Assembly (NCBI RefSeq): GCF_017744695.1
Contig: NZ_JAGIAS010000008.1
Span: 203,082 to 267,081, forward strand
DNA from: Dyadobacter sp.
GTDB lineage: Bacteria > Bacteroidota > Bacteroidia > Cytophagales > Spirosomataceae
Direction: 5' to 3'
DNA length: 64,000 nt
The notes under the pieces are model-generated. The model searched no databases. It was not told the DNA's origin and saw only the letters and a program-made list of their open reading frames with translations. Below, piece after piece: positions 34,146-43,816 of this stretch. The translations under genes were made by a program, and so were the position numbers. Within the stretch, counting starts at the first letter, position 1; each line of letters starts with the position of its first letter.

Positions 34146-35624
34146 TCACAATTCCGCCATCAAGGTCATCAGCTTCACCAGCGAATCGGAAATCACCCGG
34201 TTGCTCCCAGGCACGTATTTATGTGCGATGATCGTAAAGCTTAGCAAGGCCCCCGATTTCGCATTCACATACCCTGCAAACGCCCGGGTACCTTCTATCG
34301 ATCCACTCTTCGCGTGTATGTTACCCGCAGCGCGTGAGCCTTCTCCAAGGTTACGAACCGTGCCATTCTGTCCCATCACGGCAATGCTTTGGTAAAAGTC
34401 TTTGAAGCTGGCATCCCTATTAGCCAGGTTCAAAATATCAGTAAGACTACCCGCTGTGATAGAGCCCGAGGGCGATAACCCGCTTCCGTCTTTAATGTAA
34501 AACCCTCGCAAGTCCGCTCCCCGGCCAGACCAGTAGCCGGTAATGGCCTTAGCTGCCTCATCGAACCCGGAACTTCCCGAAAGCCTTTTGCCGGATTGCT
34601 TAAAAAACACGTCCGCAAAAAGGTTAATGCTCCAAAAATTGGCTTGCTGACAAAGCTCGCGCAAAGGAGGGGACTTGTATTCATCGATGATTTTCTTTGG
34701 ATTGGGAGTGAGCAAAACAGCGCTGCGGGGGAGTGAATCGGCTTCCGCTACTACTACCCCATTGCCCGATAATGCATTTTTCAAAGCGTATGCCGCATAC
34801 CACGCAGGATCGGGAATGGAGCCTTTTACAGTAAAAGAAGCATTGCCGGCTGGTACTGTGCCGGTGAGCAGCACGTTATTGCCCAACGGGCTGCTGTAAA
34901 TGATCGTCTGGTCGCCGGAACCTCGTTCGCCGGTGGTAACCTGGTTTGTGAAAGACAAATAGGGAATCGCTGGTTCGGTACCGAGCACTACTGTAGGGTC
35001 GCCCGGATCGACGCCGGGTTTGAATTTTACACGATAAAGGTTTTCATTAAAGTTGAGCCCTTGAACACCTGCGCCATAGTAGTTGCCCATATCGCCCCAT
35101 ATCCACGTACTGGCAACAGCTTCCTTGTCGAAAAACGATGCATCGGCCAGGACTTTCCCTTTTATATATTTAATTCCCGACCTTTTTACCGCCTCGACCC
35201 ACCGGCTGATCATTTCAGGCGCCGTTGGATAACCTTTGAACCGGTCGCTTCCGAGTGACGGGTCTCCGGTCCCGTGAATGTAAAGATTACCTTCAAGCGT
35301 ATCGCCGCGAAGGACGCCGTCGTGTTCCAGGAACGTCTGGAATTTGAAATCGCCTCCGAATAAAGCGAGAACCGTAGCCGTTGAGACCAGTTTCAGCGTG
35401 GAAGCCGAAGGCAACGAGCGCTCCGCATTCAAAGCAAACAGGTTGCTACCCTCTTTTACCGCTTTTACGCTCACGGCCAGAGAACCGCTCCGCATGAATT
35501 CGCTATTCTGAAGTTCGAGCACGGCATCGCTGAAACGAACCAGCCCGATGCTATCGATGGCCTGTGCCGATGCCGTCCGGCCTGTGAGTAGTATGCAAAG
35601 CAAAAGAAGGGTGGTTCTCATCAT
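34146..35624 (-). CDS. dacB: D-alanyl-D-alanine carboxypeptidase/endopeptidase, PBP4 type
   Basis: This 492-residue periplasmic penicillin-binding protein of class C (peptidase S13) trims or cleaves peptidoglycan cross-links. It has a signal peptide (MMRTTLLLLCILLTGRTASA). The active-site motifs are SxxK in PSASTLKLVSTA, SxN in FWSINLFADV and K(T/S)G in NIHAKSGSIEG. An inserted domain between the first and second motifs is typical of PBP4/DacB, and the length fits (about 450-490). It is divergent from the beta-CASP nuclease gene. Confidence 0.92.
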   Translation of the reverse strand: MMRTTLLLLCILLTGRTASAQAIDSIGLVRFSDAVLELQNSEFMRSGSLAVSVKAVKEGSNLFALNAERSLPSASTLKLVSTATVLALFGGDFKFQTFLEHDGVLRGDTLEGNLYIHGTGDPSLGSDRFKGYPTAPEMISRWVEAVKRSGIKYIKGKVLADASFFDKEAVASTWIWGDMGNYYGAGVQGLNFNENLYRVKFKPGVDPGDPTVVLGTEPAIPYLSFTNQVTTGERGSGDQTIIYSSPLGNNVLLTGTVPAGNASFTVKGSIPDPAWYAAYALKNALSGNGVVVAEADSLPRSAVLLTPNPKKIIDEYKSPPLRELCQQANFWSINLFADVFFKQSGKRLSGSSGFDEAAKAITGYWSGRGADLRGFYIKDGSGLSPSGSITAGSLTDILNLANRDASFKDFYQSIAVMGQNGTVRNLGEGSRAAGNIHAKSGSIEGTRAFAGYVNAKSGALLSFTIIAHKYVPGSNRVISDSLVKLMTLMAEL

Positions 35625-35659
35625 ATTAAATATTCGCCGAACACAAAATTTATGCAGCT

Positions 35660-35728
35660 TTGTCTAATCTAGTAACTAATGTCCGTATCTCAGGCTGTTT
35701 TTTGGTACTTTTGTAAGATATTAGACAA
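35660..35728. promoter_or_regulatory. Dyad and -7 box in the dacB/nuclease divergent promoter region
   Basis: TTGTCTAAT (35660-35668) and ATTAGACAA (35720-35728) are exact reverse complements 51 bp apart in the 199-bp divergent spacer; each is followed by an ACTAAT/ATTAGT hexamer. TACTTTTG at 35706-35713 fits the -7 box for the plus-strand gene, which would have a leader of about 105 nt. The role of the dyad is unknown. Confidence 0.4.
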
Positions 35729-35823
35729 ACGATTAGTAGTTTACAAAGAAAAGATACAATAGTGATATTGATTTTTCCGCCAGGCGAAAAATACCAATAT
35801 AGCTTTCACCCCATACTATTTAT

Positions 35824-37245
35824 ATGAAATTGACATTTTGGGGGGCTTCGCAGCAGGTCACAGGTAGTATGTTCCTTCTCGAATCGGACGACTACCGCAT
35901 CCTGATCGACTGCGGCTCCGATTTTGATCTGGATGAGATCGGGAAGAAGACAAGATACGAACAGCAAAAGAGCGTTTTCCCATTTGAACCCAGCCTGATC
36001 AACACCGTACTGCTCACACACGCGCACATCGACCACTCAGGTAATATTCCGAACCTGTACAAGGAGGGTTTCGAAGGCAGGGTGGTTTGTACAGAGCCTA
36101 CCATGGCGCTGACGTCGCTTTTGCTGAAAGACGCAGCCAATCTGCACCAGAAACGGCTCAATTCACGGGTTAACTCCAAAAAAAGAAGCGGGAAGAAAAA
36201 GCGGGAAGTGCCTATGGATTACTATGTTGAAAAACATGTGATCGAGGCGCTGGACAACTTTGTACCCGTTTCGTTCGGCCAGCGCTACCGCATTGCGGAT
36301 AATGTCACGGTTACCTATTACGCGGCCGGTCATTTGCTGGGCGCTGCCCATATTGTACTGGAAGTGTATGAAAATGGCGAAAAAAAGCGGCTTTGCTTCT
36401 CCGGGGACATTGGGCGCAAAAACTATCCGTTGCTGATCGATCCACAGGAAATCCCCCAGGTGGATTACCTGATCTGTGAATCGACCTATGGAAACCGCTT
36501 GCATGAAGACCAGCGGGGGCCCGTAGAGACGTTGGCCGAGGTCATTAAACGGACATGCATCGACATTCCCGGCAGGCTTATTATCCCGTCGTTCAGCGTA
36601 GGGCGCACGCAAGCATTGCTGTACACGCTCAACAAACTCTACCTCGACCGTTCGTTCCCTTTCATCAAAGTATTCTCCGACAGCCCGTTAGCGCATAGCA
36701 GCACCAAGGTTTATCAAAAGCATTCACGGATGCTGAACAAGGAGGCGCGCGACTTTAAGGAGGAGAATGATATGCTCTTTGATTTCGAGAACCTGATCTA
36801 CCTCGAAAGCGCCGATGCAAGCCGCGCCGTCTCGAATTATAACGAACCTTGCATTATCATCTCGTCGTCGGGAATGGTACAGGGCGGGCGCGTGGAGGCA
36901 CACGTGGAGGCTAATATAGGCAATCCTTACGCGACGATCCTGATGATCGGCTACGCATCCGAAGGAACCCTCGGCTGGCGCTTGCTCAATGGCCAGGACA
37001 CGATCTCGATTCGCGGAAAGCAGCATCCGGTCTTGGCTAATATTGAAAAAATTGACGTATTTAGCGGCCACGGAGACCAAAACGACTTAATTAATTTTGT
37101 AAAAATGCAGGATCCGGAAAAACTGAAACGCGTTTTCCTCGTCCACGGAGAGCAGCAAAGCATGGCAGAATTCCAGAGTAAAATCCAGGAAATCGGCTAT
37201 CATTCGGTGGAAACGCCGTTAAGGGGCGATACTTACGAACTCTGA
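35824..37245 (+). CDS. Beta-CASP metallo-beta-lactamase-fold RNase
   Basis: This 473-residue protein combines a metallo-beta-lactamase domain with a beta-CASP insertion, as in CPSF73/Ysh1-type RNA nucleases. The metal-binding motif is LTHAHIDHSG, followed by CFSGDIGRK. The beta-CASP region includes GRLIIPSFSVGRTQALLYTL and SSSGMVQGGRVEAHV, with a late FSGHGDQ histidine motif and RVFLVHGE. It is expected to be a zinc-dependent endo- or exoribonuclease in the cytoplasm. The next gene, accA, starts 39 bp later, so the two may be co-transcribed. Confidence 0.9.
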   Translation: MKLTFWGASQQVTGSMFLLESDDYRILIDCGSDFDLDEIGKKTRYEQQKSVFPFEPSLINTVLLTHAHIDHSGNIPNLYKEGFEGRVVCTEPTMALTSLLLKDAANLHQKRLNSRVNSKKRSGKKKREVPMDYYVEKHVIEALDNFVPVSFGQRYRIADNVTVTYYAAGHLLGAAHIVLEVYENGEKKRLCFSGDIGRKNYPLLIDPQEIPQVDYLICESTYGNRLHEDQRGPVETLAEVIKRTCIDIPGRLIIPSFSVGRTQALLYTLNKLYLDRSFPFIKVFSDSPLAHSSTKVYQKHSRMLNKEARDFKEENDMLFDFENLIYLESADASRAVSNYNEPCIIISSSGMVQGGRVEAHVEANIGNPYATILMIGYASEGTLGWRLLNGQDTISIRGKQHPVLANIEKIDVFSGHGDQNDLINFVKMQDPEKLKRVFLVHGEQQSMAEFQSKIQEIGYHSVETPLRGDTYEL

Positions 37246-37284
37246 CCGCACCTGATCCCGCCCACTAATCACAGAACCTGAATT

Positions 37285-38241
37285 ATGAGAACATACCTCG
37301 ATTTTGAAAAACCTATGGCCGAGCTCGAACGCAAGCTCGAAGAAATGAAAGCATTGGCGAATGAAAACAATGTGGATTTTTCGGACGCCATTGCGTTGCT
37401 GGAAGGCAACATCACCAACCTTCGAAAAGAAATATTTGAAAACCTCACGCGCTGGCAGCGCGTACAACTCTCCCGCCACCCCGATCGTCCTTACACGCTT
37501 GACTACATCGAACTGATCTGCGATGAGTTCATCGAATTGCACGGAGACCGCCAGGTGCGCGACGATCCGGCTATTATCGGTGGTCTGGCGAACGTCGGCG
37601 GGCAATCATTCATGCTGATCGGCCAACAAAAAGGCCGCAATACCAAGCAGCGCCAGCACCGGAACTTCGGTATGCCGAACCCGGAAGGTTACCGCAAGGC
37701 ATTACGTCTGATGAAACTGGCAGAAAAATTCAACAAGCCTATTGTGACGCTCATCGATACGCCGGGTGCATTCCCTGGTATGGAAGCAGAAGAGCGGGGA
37801 CAAGGCGAGGCGATCGCACGCAACCTGAAAGAAATGTTTATGCTGAAAGTGCCTGTGATCTGTATCGTGATCGGTGAAGGGGCTTCCGGCGGCGCATTGG
37901 GTATTGCCATCGGCGACCGCGTGCTGATGCTTGAAAACACCTGGTACTCGGTTATCTCCCCTGAAAACTGCTCGGCCATTCTCTGGAGAAGCTGGGATTT
38001 CAAGGAACAGGCAGCCGAAGCGATGAAAATCACGGCCAAGGATATGACCAACTACAAGCTGGTAGACGGCATTATCGCCGAGCCACTGGGCGGTGCACAC
38101 CTCGACCACAAATGGATGGCCGATGAGCTGAAAAGAACAATTCTCGAAAATATTGCCGAACTCGGCGCCATCAGCGAACAAGACCGCATCGATCAGCGTA
38201 TCGATAAATTCTGTTCCATGGGCGTGGTAGTAGAAGCGTAA
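37285..38241 (+). CDS. accA: Acetyl-CoA carboxylase carboxyltransferase subunit alpha
   Basis: This 318-residue alpha subunit of the carboxyltransferase makes malonyl-CoA for fatty acid synthesis. It starts MRTYLDFEKPMAELERKLEE. Family blocks are RHPDRPYTLDYI, IGQQKGRNTKQ, the oxyanion region GEGASGGALGIAIGD and YSVISPENCSAILWRSW. The length is standard (about 319). The partner accD is not adjacent. It is followed after 8 bp by the HAD hydrolase gene. Confidence 0.96.
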   Translation: MRTYLDFEKPMAELERKLEEMKALANENNVDFSDAIALLEGNITNLRKEIFENLTRWQRVQLSRHPDRPYTLDYIELICDEFIELHGDRQVRDDPAIIGGLANVGGQSFMLIGQQKGRNTKQRQHRNFGMPNPEGYRKALRLMKLAEKFNKPIVTLIDTPGAFPGMEAEERGQGEAIARNLKEMFMLKVPVICIVIGEGASGGALGIAIGDRVLMLENTWYSVISPENCSAILWRSWDFKEQAAEAMKITAKDMTNYKLVDGIIAEPLGGAHLDHKWMADELKRTILENIAELGAISEQDRIDQRIDKFCSMGVVVEA

Positions 38242-38249
38242 GCATATCC

Positions 38250-38885
38250 ATGAAAAACGACAAGATCAGGAATATCATTTTCGACCTCGGCGACGTCATT
38301 CTCAACATCGACGTCCCTATTGCTTCCAAATCGTTTGCAGAGCTGAGCGGACGGGAACAGCACGAGATCTTCACGATCTTCAAAGAGAGCGAAGTTTTCC
38401 GCCAGTTTGAAACCGGATTGATGGATGAACCCACCTTCCGCAACTATGTGCGTGAAATCCTGAATTTTCCTGACTTGTCGGATGAAGCCATCGATACCGC
38501 CTGGAATAGCCTGCTGCTCGACCTCCCGCCCGAACGTGTGGAGCTGCTGAAAAAGCTGGCGACGAAATACCGGTTGTTCCTGCTCAGCAACACCAGCTCG
38601 ATCCACATTACGCAGGTCAACAAAATCCTGGAAGCCTCGACTGGCGTCGAAAAACTGGAAGATTTGTTCGAAATCGTTTTTCTTTCCTACGAAATGGGCT
38701 TGATGAAGCCCGATACCCGTATTTACCAGGAAGTGCTCGACAAAGCCGGCCTGAAAGCGGAAGAAACGCTTTTCCTCGACGACAATGCGGACAATATCCG
38801 CAGCGCGGCGCAGCTTGGCATCGAAACCATCCACGTCCAAAAGCCGGTCACTATTCTGGAATATCTTAAAGACTATGCAGTCTAA
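38250..38885 (+). CDS. HAD-superfamily hydrolase
   Basis: This 211-residue HAD-IA type phosphatase has motif I FDLGDVILNID, where glycine stands in place of the usual second aspartate of DxD. Motif II is LFLLSNTSS, with the lysine in GLMKPDTRIYQ, and motif III is TLFLDDNADNI. This FDLGxV variant is common in the YihX/epoxide-hydrolase-like phosphatases. The substrate is unknown, probably a small sugar phosphate. It starts 8 bp after accA, and its end overlaps the protease gene by 11 bp. Confidence 0.87.
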   Translation: MKNDKIRNIIFDLGDVILNIDVPIASKSFAELSGREQHEIFTIFKESEVFRQFETGLMDEPTFRNYVREILNFPDLSDEAIDTAWNSLLLDLPPERVELLKKLATKYRLFLLSNTSSIHITQVNKILEASTGVEKLEDLFEIVFLSYEMGLMKPDTRIYQEVLDKAGLKAEETLFLDDNADNIRSAAQLGIETIHVQKPVTILEYLKDYAV

Positions 38886-40074
38886 CACACGGACTCACAT
38901 TATCCAGGCAGCACTTTTTGTCATCACCATCATCACTACGACGATGGCCGGTGCCGAATGGATGTTCGGGAATATATTCGGATTCGTCTATGACATGCTG
39001 TTTTTCCTGATCGGCAAACCGGACGGTAAGGAAGTACCTGTCCCCACCCGCCCTATGGGATGGACGGAATTCATGCAAGGTTTTCATTTTTCGATTCCGT
39101 TCCTGCTGATCCTCACGATCCATGAATTTGGGCACTACTTTGTTGCGAAAGCGCATAAGGTAAAAGTCACACTGCCCTATTACATTCCATTGTGGTTCGG
39201 TATCTCGCAAAGCATTGGAACACTGGGCGCATTCATCCGGATCAAGGAAGTGGTTAAATCCCGTGTCAAATTCTTTGACATAGGCATCGCGGGCCCGCTG
39301 GCAGGTTTTCTGGCTGCATTGGTAGTGCTTTGGTATGGTTTCACCCATTTGCCTCCGCCGGATTACATTTTCAAGATTCACCCCGAATACGAGCGTTTCG
39401 GGCTGAATTATCCGCAATTTGCCTACGAAAATCCGGCTGGTAATCTGATACTTGGAGACAATATCCTGTTCTGGTTTTTCAAGAATTACGTGGCTGACCC
39501 CGCACGTCTGCCACATGCGTATGAGATCATCCACTACCCTTACCTTTTTGCAGGATATCTGGCGCTGTTCTTTACTTCGCTGAACCTCATACCTATTGGC
39601 CAGCTCGATGGCGGCCATATTCTCTATGGTATGATCGGCAAGAAGCGGTTCAATGTAGTCGCACCGGTTCTGTTCGGTATTTTTGCGTTTTATGCAGGCC
39701 TGGGCGTGTTCCGCACGGAGTCCTTCGCAACAGGCAGCGATGCCGTGTTCTACGAGCGACTTTTCTACCTCGCCATTTACGTCTATTTCCTTTACATCTG
39801 TTTCAAACGTGCATTTGATAACCCGTCGACAGCCCTGATGACCAGTTTACTGATCGTTGTCGGCCAGTTCGCGGTTACCTACGTCCGTCCGGATTGGGAT
39901 GGCTCCGTCAATTTGCTGCCGTTTGTATTCATTCTCGGTCGCTTTCTGGGTATCCGTCACCCCGACACGGAAGATAACACGCCGCTCGACACGCCGCGGT
40001 TTATTCTCGGCATCGTCGCGTTTGTGATTTTCGTGATCTCGTTTAGTCCGACGCCGTTTATTATTATTGAGTAA
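38875..40074 (+). CDS. Site-2 protease family membrane metalloprotease
   Basis: This 399-residue protein has six to eight membrane helices and the zinc motif HEFGH in ILTIHEFGHYFVAKAHK, with the third ligand in NLIPIGQLDGGHI, as in peptidase M50. It would cleave within or near the membrane, as in regulated intramembrane proteolysis. No PDZ domain is seen, placing it in the simpler SREBP-S2P/EGY1-like group. The frame opens 90 bp upstream inside the HAD gene, but ATG 38875 gives a sensible N-terminus with a first helix at once (MQSNTRTHIIQAALFV). Confidence 0.88.
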   Translation: MQSNTRTHIIQAALFVITIITTTMAGAEWMFGNIFGFVYDMLFFLIGKPDGKEVPVPTRPMGWTEFMQGFHFSIPFLLILTIHEFGHYFVAKAHKVKVTLPYYIPLWFGISQSIGTLGAFIRIKEVVKSRVKFFDIGIAGPLAGFLAALVVLWYGFTHLPPPDYIFKIHPEYERFGLNYPQFAYENPAGNLILGDNILFWFFKNYVADPARLPHAYEIIHYPYLFAGYLALFFTSLNLIPIGQLDGGHILYGMIGKKRFNVVAPVLFGIFAFYAGLGVFRTESFATGSDAVFYERLFYLAIYVYFLYICFKRAFDNPSTALMTSLLIVVGQFAVTYVRPDWDGSVNLLPFVFILGRFLGIRHPDTEDNTPLDTPRFILGIVAFVIFVISFSPTPFIIIE

Positions 40075-40122
40075 AGGAGATCAGTCCTATTCATCCCTTT
40101 TACTATATGAAAAGGCTGAATA

Positions 40123-41136
40123 ATGGCACCACACATTTCCCGCAGGCACTTCCTCGCCACCATCGGCGCAGCTCCCCTTGTTGCGGGAATGAGACCTGCA
40201 GCCTCCCCTTATACCTATTCTGTCAAGGGAAAAATTGCTACCTCCGAGCTTGGTAAATCGCTGATTCACGAGCATGTGCTGGTCGATTTTATCGGCGCGG
40301 AGAAGATCTCGCCAGACCGCTGGAAGCATGACGAAGTGATTCGTAAAGTCCTGCCTTATTTGCTCGAGATCAAACAGCGGGGTATTCGAACATTAATGGA
40401 GTGTACCCCGGCATTCATTGGCAGGGATGTGATTCTGCTTAAAAAGCTTTCTGAAAAATCAGGCTTGAACATCCTCACCAATACCGGCTATTACGGCGCT
40501 TCCGACAACAAATACCTGCCCAAATGGGCATTCACCGACACCGCAGAACAACTCGCTCATCGCTGGATCGCCGAATTTGAAAAAGGGATCGATGATACAG
40601 GGATTCGGCCCGGATTTATCAAAACCGGTGTCAATAGTGGTAGTTTATCGGAACTTCATCAAAAGCTGATCAAAGCCGCTGCGCTCACGCATTTGAAAAC
40701 CGGACTTACCATATGCTCCCACACAGGCCCCGCGTTGCCTGCGCGGGAGGAGATAGAGATATTAAAACAATCCGGTGTGCATGCCTCCGCGTTTGTATGG
40801 GTACATGCGGGCGGGAGCCCGGAAGAGCTGGATGATGTCGGCAAAAGCGGCTGCTGGATCAGTCTGGACGGTGTGAATACCGGCAATATCGCCAGACACG
40901 TGGAATGGATGACGTTTCTGAAAAGCAAAGGTCGGCTACGGCAAATCCTCATTTCGCACGATGCCGGATGGTACCGCCCGGGAGAACCTGACGGAGGTGA
41001 ATTTCGGGGATACACGACCATTTCCGACAAACTCATTCCCGCATTAAAAGGGCAAGGATTCACGGACGCGGATGTCCACGCATTAATGGTCACCAACCCG
41101 GCGAAAGCCTTTGCTATAAGTATTCGGAAAGGTTGA
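40123..41136 (+). CDS. Phosphotriesterase-family metallohydrolase, Tat-exported
   Basis: This 337-residue amidohydrolase-fold protein is similar to phosphotriesterases and lactonases. Likely metal ligands are HEH in KSLIHEHVLV, the bridging lysine in PGFIKTGVNSG, histidines in LTICSHTGPA and FVWVHAGG, and aspartate in LISHDAGWY. The N-terminus has a twin-arginine signal (SRRHFLATIGAAPLVAG), so it is probably folded in the cytoplasm and exported. Hydrolysis of a lactone or phosphoester is likely; the true substrate is unknown. Confidence 0.85.
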   Translation: MAPHISRRHFLATIGAAPLVAGMRPAASPYTYSVKGKIATSELGKSLIHEHVLVDFIGAEKISPDRWKHDEVIRKVLPYLLEIKQRGIRTLMECTPAFIGRDVILLKKLSEKSGLNILTNTGYYGASDNKYLPKWAFTDTAEQLAHRWIAEFEKGIDDTGIRPGFIKTGVNSGSLSELHQKLIKAAALTHLKTGLTICSHTGPALPAREEIEILKQSGVHASAFVWVHAGGSPEELDDVGKSGCWISLDGVNTGNIARHVEWMTFLKSKGRLRQILISHDAGWYRPGEPDGGEFRGYTTISDKLIPALKGQGFTDADVHALMVTNPAKAFAISIRKG

Positions 41137-41140
41137 GGCC

Positions 41141-42427
41141 CTAGTTCTCAATCCTGAATTCGGTCCAGCCGTCGGCCCCCGTCTCCAATGCAAAATCGAA
41201 TCCGTGGTTGCCTAGTATTTCGCGGGTTAATGTGAGACCGATGCCCTGTCCGTCCCGCTTGGTACTGAAAAACGGGTTGAACAACTGAGTACTCACGTCC
41301 GGGTCGATCGGCTTTCCATTATTACGCACGACCAGACGATCGCTCGCGACACTGATGCGCACTTCCTGCCCGTTTTCACAAGCTTCTATGGCATTTTTAA
41401 TCACATTAATCAGTACCTGCTCCATTTGCCCTTTATCGACCTCCCAGAATACGTTTTCGGGCGATTCGCTCAATACCTTCACATTCCGTACCGATGCCGC
41501 ATTCTGCATAAATACGGCTACATCGCGTGTGAGCATACCCATATCCGTACGCTCCTGAACGGCCGCAGGCAGGCGCACGACGTCCGCGAAATTGCGCATG
41601 AAGCGCGTGAGTTGCTGATTGCGCTCCGACGCGACATACAATGCGTCCTTAATATCGCTGTAATCGGTGTCGGGCAGTAAATGCGTTGTCGTCTGCAATA
41701 TCGAATCAGTGGCACCCAGGGTATTGTTCACTTCATGGGCCATCATCCTGATCACCTTACCATAGGCATTCTTCTCGGATTCGAGGATTTCACTGGTCAG
41801 CTCCTCAATCATCAGAAACGAACGCCGGAAGCCACGGTCCATAAAATGTGAGCGCTGCGCCTTGAAAGTGGCAATACCATTGGTTTTAATCATTCTGGAT
41901 TCGCCATCGAGCAAACCTGCGAGCTCGGTAAGCAATGGCAGGTCGGTTTCCTCCGGCTTTTTCCCCAACAATACGTCAACTTCATGCTCAAACTGGCTCT
42001 TCGCCTTGCTGTTGAGCGATGCAATGCGGTCGTCATAGTCGAGGATAATAATCGAAATAGGCGATGCTTCGATGAGTTTTTCCAGAAAGAAATGCTGTTC
42101 GTTCAGCTTGATCCGCTCCTGACGCAGCTGGTCGATCATCATATTATAAACCTCTATCAGCACATCGACCTCCCCTTTGCCCGTCGGGACAAATTTGATC
42201 GAAAAGTCCTTGTCCTTAATGGCTTCGATTCCTGACTTCACAAATTGGATAGGTTGCATAAAGTTGTTGTAGAGAACGATAGACATGCCCGCCGATAGCA
42301 GCAAAAACACTTCCGAAGCGATAAAGAAGGCCTTATTCTCGAATAGCAGTTTATAAACCAGCAGGATCAGTACCAGGTGGAGAATGGCGATATAGGCAAT
42401 GTATTTTGCCTTCGTGGATAACCTCAT
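41141..42427 (-). CDS. Sensor histidine kinase (NtrB/NtrY-like)
   Basis: This 428-residue membrane kinase has two N-terminal helices (about 8-55), a HAMP-like segment (about 57-110) and a PAS-like domain (ASPISIIILDYDDRIASLNS). The dimerisation H box is RMMAHEVNNTLGA. The ATPase domain has the N box LINVIKNAIEACENG and the G box STKRDGQGIGLTL. The very short loop between the two helices suggests sensing within the membrane. Its ATG overlaps the stop of the sigma-54 regulator by 4 bp, so the two are a cognate pair. It probably controls the export genes just upstream on the same strand. Confidence 0.92.
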   Translation of the reverse strand: MRLSTKAKYIAYIAILHLVLILLVYKLLFENKAFFIASEVFLLLSAGMSIVLYNNFMQPIQFVKSGIEAIKDKDFSIKFVPTGKGEVDVLIEVYNMMIDQLRQERIKLNEQHFFLEKLIEASPISIIILDYDDRIASLNSKAKSQFEHEVDVLLGKKPEETDLPLLTELAGLLDGESRMIKTNGIATFKAQRSHFMDRGFRRSFLMIEELTSEILESEKNAYGKVIRMMAHEVNNTLGATDSILQTTTHLLPDTDYSDIKDALYVASERNQQLTRFMRNFADVVRLPAAVQERTDMGMLTRDVAVFMQNAASVRNVKVLSESPENVFWEVDKGQMEQVLINVIKNAIEACENGQEVRISVASDRLVVRNNGKPIDPDVSTQLFNPFFSTKRDGQGIGLTLTREILGNHGFDFALETGADGWTEFRIEN

Positions 42428-43797
42428 ACTTCTTCCGAATCAAACGATATGCCGAATTTCTCCAATCGCCGGTACAATGCAAAGCGGGTAATCCCCAGCG
42501 ATCGGGCCACCTTGCTCACCTTGTTCTGATGATGCTGCATAGCTCTGACGATCATCTGGTACTCCATTTCCTCCAAAGTAATACTGCCTACCTCCGGCAC
42601 ATGCTTCTGCGCGGACACCGCATTACCGGCATGGAGGTTACGCTGAAAATCCTCGATATCGAGCACATTATTACCCGCCAGGAGTACCGTCCGCTCTACC
42701 AGGTTTTTGAGCTGACGGATATTGCCTTGCAGCGGTAAAGTTTTTAGCCACTTCAAAGCCGCATTGCTTATTTTAAGCTCCGGCCGGTTGTAAATGGTTT
42801 TCAGGTTATCCGCGAAAAACGCGGAGAGCAGCGGAATGTCGTCGGGCCGCTCGCGCAATGCGGGGAGTTTAACGGTGATCAGGTTAATGCGGTAATAGAG
42901 GTCCTCACGGAATGTGCCCTGCGCCACCATTTCTTCCAGGTTCCGGTTGGTAGCACAAATCACCCGCACATCCACTGTGCGGCTTTTGCTGCTTCCCAGC
43001 GGCTCAAACGTACGCTCCTGCAACACGCGCAGGAGCTTCACCTGGCTCGACAAGTCCAGCTCTCCGATCTCATCCAGAAAGATTGTCCCGCGGTGCGCCA
43101 TTTCGAAACGGCCCATCCGGTCAGTTTTGGCATCCGTAAAAGCGCCCCGCACATGCCCGAACAACTCGCTTTCGAACAATGTGGACGAAATGCCGCCCAG
43201 GTTCACCTTCACGAACGGCCGCATTTTACGGCGGCTGTTCAGGTGGATGGCTTCGGCGACGAGTTCCTTCCCTGTACCACTCTCGCCCGTAATGAGCACA
43301 GGCGCGTCCGTGGGGGCGACCCGGCCGATGGTTTCGAGGATATCAAGCAGCTTCGGGTCCTCGCCGACGATGTTTTCGAAATGATATTGCTGGTCCAGCT
43401 TGCGCCGGCTCCCGGCCTGCTGTGCGGGTTTAGCCAGGTTCAGGATCGTGCGGATAGACTGGATGAGGTAATCATTCTGCCAGGGTTTGGTCACAAAATC
43501 AGCAGCGCCTTCCTTCATTCCCCGCACCGCGAGGTCTATCGTCCCCCAACCAGTAATCAGCACCACCGGAATAGCCGCATTATGTTTTTTGATACGTTGC
43601 AACAAATGCATTCCCTCACGTCCCGACGTTTCGATCGAAAAATTGAGATCGAGCAATATCAGCTCCGGCGTCACCATTTTCAATATTTCAAACGTTTCCT
43701 CCGGCGAGCCGGCCCCACGCACCTCGAAACCCTCCTTTTTCAAAAGAAGCAAGAGGGAGGTACGGATAGCCAGGTCGTCGTCTACGATTAGGAGCAT
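42424..43797 (-). CDS. Sigma-54-dependent response regulator (NtrC family)
   Basis: This 457-residue activator has a receiver domain with LLIVDDDLA and phosphoacceptor aspartate 50 in ELILLDLNF. A AAA+ domain follows with Walker A ITGESGTGKE and Walker B GTIFLDEIGELDL, then a Fis-type helix-turn-helix C-terminus (KVSKVARSLGITRFALYRRL). The sigma-54 contact loop reads GAFTDA rather than GAFTGA. It would remodel RNA polymerase bearing sigma-54 at -24/-12 promoters when phosphorylated by the downstream-encoded kinase. The gene follows the exporter genes on the same strand after 245 bp of repeat element. Confidence 0.93.
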   Translation of the reverse strand: MLLIVDDDLAIRTSLLLLLKKEGFEVRGAGSPEETFEILKMVTPELILLDLNFSIETSGREGMHLLQRIKKHNAAIPVVLITGWGTIDLAVRGMKEGAADFVTKPWQNDYLIQSIRTILNLAKPAQQAGSRRKLDQQYHFENIVGEDPKLLDILETIGRVAPTDAPVLITGESGTGKELVAEAIHLNSRRKMRPFVKVNLGGISSTLFESELFGHVRGAFTDAKTDRMGRFEMAHRGTIFLDEIGELDLSSQVKLLRVLQERTFEPLGSSKSRTVDVRVICATNRNLEEMVAQGTFREDLYYRINLITVKLPALRERPDDIPLLSAFFADNLKTIYNRPELKISNAALKWLKTLPLQGNIRQLKNLVERTVLLAGNNVLDIEDFQRNLHAGNAVSAQKHVPEVGSITLEEMEYQMIVRAMQHHQNKVSKVARSLGITRFALYRRLEKFGISFDSEEV

Positions 43798-43816
43798 GGG
43801 CGGTCGTTAATTTTTA

